From Methanoculleus chikugoensis (GTDB lineage Archaea > Halobacteriota > Methanomicrobia > Methanomicrobiales > Methanoculleaceae), in NCBI RefSeq assembly GCF_019669965.1, contig NZ_AP019781.1, positions 1,463,092-1,527,091 on the forward strand: 64,000 nucleotides of DNA. The letters are read 5' to 3'. Position numbers and translations under genes: made by a program. The notes below the pieces were generated by a model. It was not told where the DNA came from. It saw only the letters and a program-made list of their open reading frames with translations, and made no database searches. Positions 58,957 through 64,000 of the stretch are shown piece by piece (the stretch's first letter is position 1; each line of letters starts with the position of its first letter).

Positions 58957-59412
58957 TTACCACGCCTCGGGGTATGCCATATTCGTGTAGATATCTTCGA
59001 GCCGGGCTTTGTGTCCCTTCTCCATGTTCGCGAGCTGGACGAAGACCATCTTCTGTTCTGCATCCGCGGAGGCGGCGGCAAGCTGCGTGTACATCTGGGC
59101 GGCCTGGAGTTCTTTCTTGATGGCGAGGACCAGACCGTCGAGCGGCTTCATATCGACCGAGAGCATGGGTTCATCGATGGAATCGGTGACCCTGTAATCT
59201 CTGGCCGCAACAAAGTGCATCTGCTTTGCGTCACGGAGCAGCAGGCCCTGAAGGTACTCCCGGTGGCCCTTCTCTTCCTCAGCAAGGTCGAGGAAGATCG
59301 TTTTCAGGTTTGCGTCCTTCGCCCTATCGGCGACCGACTTGTAGAAGGTATACGACTCTACTTCGTTGTCGATGGCGTTTGTGATGATCTTCTGGAAGTC
59401 TTCGGAATCCAT
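58957..59412 (-). CDS. Rubrerythrin-like ferritin-fold protein
   Basis: A 151-residue four-helix diiron protein of the ferritin-like/rubrerythrin superfamily. Iron-ligand helices are visible as DNEVESYTFY, LAEEEKGHREYL, KKELQAAQMYTQ and LANMEKGHKARLEDIY, giving two ExxH motifs. There is no C-terminal rubredoxin domain, so electrons must come from a separate carrier, possibly the double rubredoxin at 40445 (inference). A peroxide-reducing role is likely. An A5 run at 58921-58925 (T5 on minus) is a weak terminator. The promoter carries a clear inverted repeat. Confidence 0.9.
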   Translation of the reverse strand: MDSEDFQKIITNAIDNEVESYTFYKSVADRAKDANLKTIFLDLAEEEKGHREYLQGLLLRDAKQMHFVAARDYRVTDSIDEPMLSVDMKPLDGLVLAIKKELQAAQMYTQLAAASADAEQKMVFVQLANMEKGHKARLEDIYTNMAYPEAW

Positions 59413-59470
59413 GACTCTTATCCCCTGTCTTTGTTGAGAGTTCCGGCCCCTGGGGCCAGGTGCACATTTT

Positions 59471-59522
59471 GTTCGTAATGCAACGAACTAAATAGATAGT
59501 TAGGAATTTGGATATTTATAAT
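59471..59522 (-). promoter_or_regulatory. Promoter and operator-like inverted repeat of the rubrerythrin-like gene
   Basis: On the minus strand, ATTATAAATATC (59511-59522) is a good TATA box. About 26 nt downstream of it lies a perfect inverted repeat GTTCGT-TGCATT-ACGAAC (59471-59488), which covers the expected transcription start. A repressor bound there would block initiation. The leader is about 75 nt. Confidence 0.6.
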
Positions 59523-59741
59523 TTTCCTTTTTAACCAGTTTTCGACCGCATCCCTCTCTCATGGACGAACAGGGCGCCCGGAAAGCCATCATGATACCAG
59601 TCTCCACCTGTTCTGCCGGTGCGCTCCCGGCAACGATTCACGGATTTTGCGCCCGGCCGAATTCTGATACCGGCCCCCGAAGGGGAGAGGTTTTTGCGAT
59701 TCCCGGTTCAATGCTCTATCCTCTATGGGGAACACATTTTC

Positions 59742-60467
59742 ATGCAGAAGGATCGGATAGTGCGAGGCGGGGGCACCCCCCGGCGGGTCGTCGAGGTCGT
59801 GCAGGACAGGCACGGGAACCCGATCGAGATATTCGACCCGCCGTTCTACCGGAAGGAGTTCGAAGACGCCTACCGGTTCATTATCGACGACTACCGGGTG
59901 GCGCCAAAAGAGATCGCCCTCTTTCTCCCCTGCGCCGTGCGGAAACCTTACAGCCAGAGCCCGAGCCACAAACTCTTCCGGCGGGTCATCGACGGCGTCC
60001 TTGCCCCGGAGGACTACCATATCGTCATCTTCGGCACCTGCGGGACCGTTCCCGCGGAGCTCGAGTGCATGTACCCCTACCGGAACTACCACTACATGCT
60101 CGGCAAGACCACGGACGAGCGGATCCGGCGGGACTTCCACCGGATCGAGGTCTACCGGCTCAAGGGCTACCTCGAGAAGACACGGGATACCTACCGGCAC
60201 CGGCTTGCCTACTGCATCGGGCCGTTCCGGAAGGCCATGGTGGAGGCGACGGAAGCGACCGGGATCGCCGTCGACCTCCTCCCCTCCGATCCGATGATCG
60301 AACGGCTCTACGATATCGACTGCCCGTTCCCCGAAGGGAGCCTCTCGATGCAGGGCTACATCGACGAGTTCCGCGGGGGGCTTGAGAGAGTGGCGGGGAA
60401 GGTATACGGCGGGGACACGACGGCTCTGGAAGGCTGCCCGGAGCGGCGCGGGCCGGCGAGGGCTTGA
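59742..60467 (+). CDS. Stand-alone ArcS-core domain protein (DUF5591-like)
   Basis: A 241-residue protein containing only the central archaeosine-synthase core. PCAVRKPYSQSPSHKLF (63-79) matches [17 protein letters not shown] of the full ArcS encoded at 16035-17669, and GTVPAELECMYPYRNY parallels [16 protein letters not shown]. The TGT-like N-terminal half and the PUA RNA-binding domain are absent. It may modify tRNA with a separate RNA-binding partner, or act on another substrate. The ATG at 59742 (MQKDRIVRGG) is chosen because the upstream extension to 59619 looks non-coding; no strong ribosome site is visible. Confidence 0.8.
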   Translation: MQKDRIVRGGGTPRRVVEVVQDRHGNPIEIFDPPFYRKEFEDAYRFIIDDYRVAPKEIALFLPCAVRKPYSQSPSHKLFRRVIDGVLAPEDYHIVIFGTCGTVPAELECMYPYRNYHYMLGKTTDERIRRDFHRIEVYRLKGYLEKTRDTYRHRLAYCIGPFRKAMVEATEATGIAVDLLPSDPMIERLYDIDCPFPEGSLSMQGYIDEFRGGLERVAGKVYGGDTTALEGCPERRGPARA

Positions 60468-60561
60468 TTTGGGAAAGAGGGTGCGGGTCTCCCTGCCTCG
60501 CGCCTAACGGTGCTCGCACCAGCACCACTCATGCGTGACCTTCTGATTGCGTCTCAGGTTT

Positions 60562-60869
60562 GATTTCGTGGGGATATCACCCCGGGGAAGGGGCTGACGG
60601 GGAGTACGACGGTTCGTAGAACCGGAGCTTGAGCACCGATAGGTGCGAGTGCGATGTTCCGACAGGAACGGAGCACGAGAAGCCGTTAGGCATTGAAGAG
60701 GGCACGCTCCCTCCCCCGCCTTTATCTCATAAAAACCATGTAACCCCCACCCCACCTGGCCTCCTCCCCCGCACCTGACGGTGCTTTAACTCCTGCCGTT
60801 CCGGCAGTCGTTCCCCGCCCCCAGGGGCGGGGGCAGTGCGTGGCGATATCCCCACGGAATCCGTGCATG
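60562..60869. repeat. Composite TIR repeat element, copy 9 (full length)
   Basis: The left end GATTTCGTGGGGATATCACC and the right end GGCGATATCCCCACGGAATCCGTGCA are clear imperfect inverted repeats. Between them lie GGGGCTGACGGGGAG and the modules GGTTCGTAGAACC, GCACCGATAGGTGC (60635-60648), GTTCCGACAGGAAC and GAAGCCGTTAGGC. GTAACCCCCACCCCACC, reverse modules GCACCTGACGGTGC (60771-60784) and CTGCCGTTCCGGCAG, and a CCCCGCCCC/GGGGCGGGG stem complete it. The layout matches copy 1 block by block. Confidence 0.78.
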
Positions 60870-61028
60870 CGATCTCGACTGGCGGAGGGTGCGAGTTACA
60901 ATCCTACAACCCGAGTTTCAGAACAATGACGCCCCATGCAGCATTGCTTCAAGTCACACCGGCAAAAGCAGTGGTTGGAATGGGTTGCAGGAGAACCCAA
61001 ACCTGGTTTCTCCTAAGTTGTCCCCGTG

Positions 61029-61113
61029 CAGTGGACCGTGGGAGTATCGCCACGCGGGGAGGGGCTGACGGGGAGGGGGGAGCATCCCCCTCCCCTGTCT
61101 CAACACCAGAGCC
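61029..61113. repeat. Composite TIR repeat element, copy 10 (half element)
   Basis: CAGTGGACCGTGGGAGTATCGCCACG is followed by GGGGAGGGGCTGACGGGGAG, a GGGGGGAGCATCCCCC palindrome and CTCCCCTGTCTCAAC, then unique sequence. It has one end only and no mini-hairpin. Together with copy 9 it fills most of the 60468-61205 gap; the 150 nt between the two copies shows no gene. Confidence 0.72.
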
Positions 61114-61205
61114 ATGCAGTTCATCATGATCAAGTGGTGCGAGATCACCATACGAACACGGATAGGCCGGCATTCAATATTCCGAGCTGGAATTCCAAAA
61201 CCCCC

Positions 61206-62498
61206 TCACTTCGGCTTATAATATCCCCACTTCTCCAGCGCCTCCGAAAGTGCAGGAGCCTTTTTCGCCTTCTCGTCGAGCGTCTCGCCGTCCTTCCAGG
61301 CCTCGATCGCCTGCATGGTGGCCTCCGCGCCCGCCCGGGTGCCCTTCGGGTGACCGTGGATGCCGCCGCTGACGAGGAGGACAAGTTCGGTGCCGTAGAT
61401 ATCGAGCACGTCCGGCACGAGCCCGGGGTGGAGCCCGCCTGAAGAGACGGGGAAGGCGCTCCTGATACTGCCCCAGTCCTGGTCGAGGGCCATATGGTCC
61501 ACGGCGTTCGTGTGCTTCTCGCGGAGCACGTCCGCAAGCAGCGTGGCCTCCGCCCGGGTGCCGACCAGCTTCCCCACAGCGGTTCCGGTGTGGATCTGCG
61601 AGACGCCGACGAGCCGCATCATCTTCGCCAGGAACTGCATCGTGATCCCGTGCCTCTCGTCACGGTCGAAGGCCGCGTGCATCGCCCGGTGGGCGTGGAT
61701 AGCAAGCCCGAGGTCGGAGCAGTAGTCCCGGAGGGTTGCGACGGCCGCCGTCCCTGCCACCACGACGTCGATCATCGCGTAGTTCCAGCCGTAGTCCGCG
61801 AGCATCTTCGCCCGCTGCTTCATGACCTCCGTCTCCGCCGTGATGTTGATGAACGCGGACTTCACGTCGCCGGTCTCCTGCTCGGCCTTATCCCGCATCT
61901 TCGCCATCGCCCGGACACGGTCCTCGAACCGGTTGAATGGCTGGGACGTCAGGTTCTCGTCGTCCTTGACGAAGTCGAACCCGCCCATCCAGGTCTCGTA
62001 GCCGACCTCTGCGTGCTCTTCTGCGGTGAAGCCCACCTTCGGCTTCGGGACCGCGCCCGTGAGCGGCCGCCCACGGACCTTCATCATATCCCGGATCCCC
62101 TCCATCCCGAAGTGCGGCCCCTTGAAGTGGCGGAGGTATTCGGCAGGGAGCGAAGCGTCGATCAACCGGAGACGGTCGAGCGCCTTCATCCCGAAGATGT
62201 TTCCGGCGATCCCGCTCAGGAGTTGGGGCGCGTTTCCCTCCTCCCAGAGGGCGAGCGGGTATGCGATCTTAACGTAGTTCCCCTCGATCTCGAACGCCTT
62301 TGCCTGGAGATCCCGCATCCGGGGCGGCAGGGTAAAGAGCGTCGTCCAGGTTCCGGTCGAACTCTCGGAAGCGATTCTCCCGACCGCCTCCTCCCTGCTG
62401 ATCCCCTCCGCAGGCTCGAAGTAGTAGAGGGCTACGAGTTCGTCCGGACCGGGGGCGTGATTCAAGTCAACAAACTCTTCGTACCAATCAATCGCCAT
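61206..62498 (-). CDS. rbcL: Ribulose-1,5-bisphosphate carboxylase, form III
   Basis: A 430-residue archaeal form III RuBisCO. It carboxylates RuBP made from nucleoside monophosphates (AMP pathway) or, in some Methanomicrobiales, from the reductive hexulose-phosphate route. All key residues are present: Lys152 in AVPKPKVG, carbamylated Lys178 with Asp180 and Glu181 in FDFVKDDEN, His in HAHRAMHAAF, loop-6 Lys in HTGTAVGKLVG and the phosphate-binding VSSGGLHPG. There is no small subunit gene, as expected for form III. ATG at 62498. No phosphoribulokinase or R15P isomerase gene is in the window. Confidence 0.96.
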   Translation of the reverse strand: MAIDWYEEFVDLNHAPGPDELVALYYFEPAEGISREEAVGRIASESSTGTWTTLFTLPPRMRDLQAKAFEIEGNYVKIAYPLALWEEGNAPQLLSGIAGNIFGMKALDRLRLIDASLPAEYLRHFKGPHFGMEGIRDMMKVRGRPLTGAVPKPKVGFTAEEHAEVGYETWMGGFDFVKDDENLTSQPFNRFEDRVRAMAKMRDKAEQETGDVKSAFINITAETEVMKQRAKMLADYGWNYAMIDVVVAGTAAVATLRDYCSDLGLAIHAHRAMHAAFDRDERHGITMQFLAKMMRLVGVSQIHTGTAVGKLVGTRAEATLLADVLREKHTNAVDHMALDQDWGSIRSAFPVSSGGLHPGLVPDVLDIYGTELVLLVSGGIHGHPKGTRAGAEATMQAIEAWKDGETLDEKAKKAPALSEALEKWGYYKPK

Positions 62499-62637
62499 AG
62501 CATCACCTCTGAAAGGATGGGGTTTGGGGGTGAAAAACCTTCCATTCTGAGCAGGGTATAGAATGCCGGAATCACTTTCTCCCTGCAGGCGCCAGGTTTA
62601 TCCGCCAGCGGGTCGAGAGGAAGACAGAAGGAGTCTT

Positions 62638-63489
62638 ATGGAACGAACCGCCGATAATTTGCGCCCGCTCTTCGACTACGATGCAGAGAGACCGCCCGCG
62701 ATCGAGATTGCCGGCACCGACGTCTCGGTCAGCGACCTGACCTACCGGACCGCCCCGGGTCGGGGGGTTCGGGCCTACCTGGTGGCCCCGGCAGAAGTTG
62801 ACCGGTCGAAACGCTCCGCTGCCATTCTCTTCCTCCACCCGGGACTTGGTTCCCGCGCCACGTTCCTCGCCGAGGCCGTGGCCCTTGCCGGGATGGGTGC
62901 GGCCTCCCTGCTCGTCGACGCTCCCTGGGCCGCCGATACGGCAGCAGCCTGGGGTCAGGCAGTCACGGATCCCGAGGAGGCCGTGCGGGAGCATAACCGG
63001 ACGGTGATCGACCTTCGCCGGGGGATAGATCTCCTCGTAGCGCAGCCGGGCGTCGATCCGGACCGGATCGGGTTCGTGGGCCACAGTGTCGGGGCGCTTT
63101 TCGGGGCGGTGCTCGCCGGCGTCGATCGGCGTCTTCGAGCCGCGGTCCTGATGGCGGGCACCGGAAGGTTTGTCGACGTCGCCACCGTGAACCTGCCCGA
63201 CCTGCAGGGCGAGAAATTCGAGCATTACCGCCGGACGCTCGCGGAACTCGACCCTGCCGTCTGGGTCGGCCGTGCCGCACCCGCCCCGCTCTTCTTCCAG
63301 GCCGCTCTTCGCGACGAGTTCTTCACGGAGGAGCAGGCCCGGGATTTCTTCGAGCAGGCGGGCGATCCAAAGTCGATAAAGTGGTACGACGCGGGCCATT
63401 TCCTTGACGAAACCGCCCGCCGCGACCGTATCGCGTGGCTTATCAAGCACCTCTCGCTGGAGCGGCGGGAGCCGGGCGGTTCCCGGTAG
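62638..63489 (+). CDS. Alpha/beta hydrolase (dienelactone hydrolase-like)
   Basis: A 283-residue alpha/beta hydrolase. The nucleophile Ser lies in the elbow GFVGHSVGALFGAVLAG near residue 150, an oxyanion-side segment FLHPGLGSRATFLA is near 75, an acidic residue follows in FFQAALRDEFF, and the catalytic His is in WYDAGHFLDETA near the C-terminus. There is no signal peptide, so it is cytoplasmic. The substrate is unknown; esterase or dienelactone hydrolase-type activity is likely. GAAGGAG precedes the ATG at 62638. Divergent from rbcL with 139 nt between. Confidence 0.88.
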   Translation: MERTADNLRPLFDYDAERPPAIEIAGTDVSVSDLTYRTAPGRGVRAYLVAPAEVDRSKRSAAILFLHPGLGSRATFLAEAVALAGMGAASLLVDAPWAADTAAAWGQAVTDPEEAVREHNRTVIDLRRGIDLLVAQPGVDPDRIGFVGHSVGALFGAVLAGVDRRLRAAVLMAGTGRFVDVATVNLPDLQGEKFEHYRRTLAELDPAVWVGRAAPAPLFFQAALRDEFFTEEQARDFFEQAGDPKSIKWYDAGHFLDETARRDRIAWLIKHLSLERREPGGSR

Positions 63490-63524
63490 CGGGGCAGGAT
63501 GCCGAGTTGCTACAAAATGACTGA

Positions 63525-63552
63525 TTTATCATAAAAGATAAACATTATTATC
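63525..63552. promoter_or_regulatory. AT-rich alternating half-site cluster
   Basis: TTTATC-ATAAAA-GATAAA (63525-63542) is a perfect 6/6 inverted repeat that shares its right arm with a second one, GATAA-ACATTA-TTATC (63537-63552). It lies in the 63490-63679 gap between two convergent genes, where a promoter is not expected. No gene or RNA was recognised around it. Confidence 0.3.
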
Positions 63553-63679
63553 TAGGGACTTCTTACTAATACGTGGCCAGGCATTATGCGTGATGGAACC
63601 CTGCCTGCGCCTCGTCCGTCATACCCTGCAGCGCGCTACTGCACGTCCGTCATACACCCACCCAATCATTTTTTAGCGT

Positions 63680-63991
63680 TCACTCGGAGATCCCGTCGAG
63701 AACCTTCTCGATCCTATCCACCTTCGCCTCGATCCGCTCCACCGACTGCCGCAGCATCTGCAGTTCCGCGCCGGCACCCTTCTGTTCGGCGACATTCGCC
63801 ACCTGCCCCTCGATCCACTCCTTGATCCTTACGGCAATGATGATGAGCAGCGTCAGGACGCCGAGATTTATGATAATAATGAAGGACCCGGCGAGCACGG
63901 CATTCAAGGAGTTCGAACCGCCAAACAAGCCGGCGATAAGGCTGCTGATCACGAGAAATGCGATGACGGCGCCCCACAGCGCCTTCAGCAT
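63680..63991 (-). CDS. Small membrane protein with C-terminal coiled coil
   Basis: A 103-residue protein, family not recognised. Two hydrophobic helices (about 5-24, ALWGAVIAFLVISSLIAGLF, and 30-54, LNAVLAGSFIIIINLGVLTLL) are followed by a cytoplasmic coiled coil (about 62-101, LQMLRQSVERIEAKVDRIEKVL). This pattern occurs in small archaeal membrane scaffold proteins of unknown role. ATG at 63991, close to the window edge, so its upstream region is not visible. Confidence 0.7.
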   Translation of the reverse strand: MLKALWGAVIAFLVISSLIAGLFGGSNSLNAVLAGSFIIIINLGVLTLLIIIAVRIKEWIEGQVANVAEQKGAGAELQMLRQSVERIEAKVDRIEKVLDGISE

Positions 63992-64000
63992 GAATTTCCA

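Noticed and set aside
58957..60467. A queuosine/archaeosine biosynthesis cluster around the ArcS-core gene
   Set aside because: Its neighbours are a rubrerythrin-like gene and repeats; no preQ0 synthesis genes are present.

Overview
The window reads as chromosomal DNA of a GC-rich methanogenic archaeon, most likely a Methanomicrobiales member close to Methanoculleus. This is inferred from gene content, not from a database search. The archaeal markers are two proteasome-activating nucleotidases, archaeosine tRNA-guanine transglycosylase plus archaeosine synthase, MBF1, form III RuBisCO, the DHQ-synthase-II/ADTH shikimate entry, an aconitase-X swivel subunit, TATA-box promoters with short or absent leaders, and an archaeal-looking RNase P RNA. 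No methanogenesis operon, rRNA, tRNA or CRISPR array was seen.

Layout. 0.4-8.8 kb: a five-gene minus-strand glycogen/alpha-glucan operon (GH57, GT4 synthase, GlgB, DUF3536 GH57, MalQ). 9.0-12.2 kb: a GNAT protein and a large PLP amino-acid decarboxylase. 12.5-15.4 kb: an NfnAB-type flavoprotein pair and two small proteins. 16.0-20.3 kb: archaellin-like protein, AMMECR1, TgtA and ArcS. 20.4-21.7 kb: RNase P RNA, a small unknown protein and an HTH-CBS regulator. 21.9-26.8 kb: TpiA, a U32 protein, ProC and AroD. 27.3-35.1 kb: an eight-gene aromatic amino acid operon with mostly 4-nt overlaps. 35.4-39.4 kb: MBF1 and two PAN paralogs around a DUF5804 gene. 39.4-44.9 kb: aconitase-X small subunit, DnaJ-like membrane protein, double rubredoxin, a giant TPR protein and an FKBP lipoprotein. 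45.3-51.6 kb: CNNM/CorC-type protein, peroxiredoxin, NSS transporter, N-formylglutamate amidohydrolase, RecQ and PspC. 52.2-58.8 kb: uvrB, uvrC and uvrA. 59.0-64.0 kb: rubrerythrin-like protein, a stand-alone ArcS core domain, RuBisCO, an alpha/beta hydrolase and a small coiled-coil membrane protein.

The most unusual feature is in the spaces between genes. About ten copies of a composite, G/C-rich, terminal-inverted-repeat element (100-330 bp) occupy the larger gaps. It is built from exchangeable small hairpin modules, the commonest being a GCACC/GGTGC mini-hairpin. The same mini-hairpin also sits inside a second, unrelated repeat family made of CGCGAAG units. A piece of that second family lies inside the coding sequence of the shikimate kinase/shikimate dehydrogenase fusion, exactly at the interdomain linker. 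Other points worth following are a perfect 28-bp palindrome between divergent PAN and aconitase-X genes, different C-terminal tails on the two PANs, and a GH57 enzyme whose expected nucleophile Glu reads as Asp.
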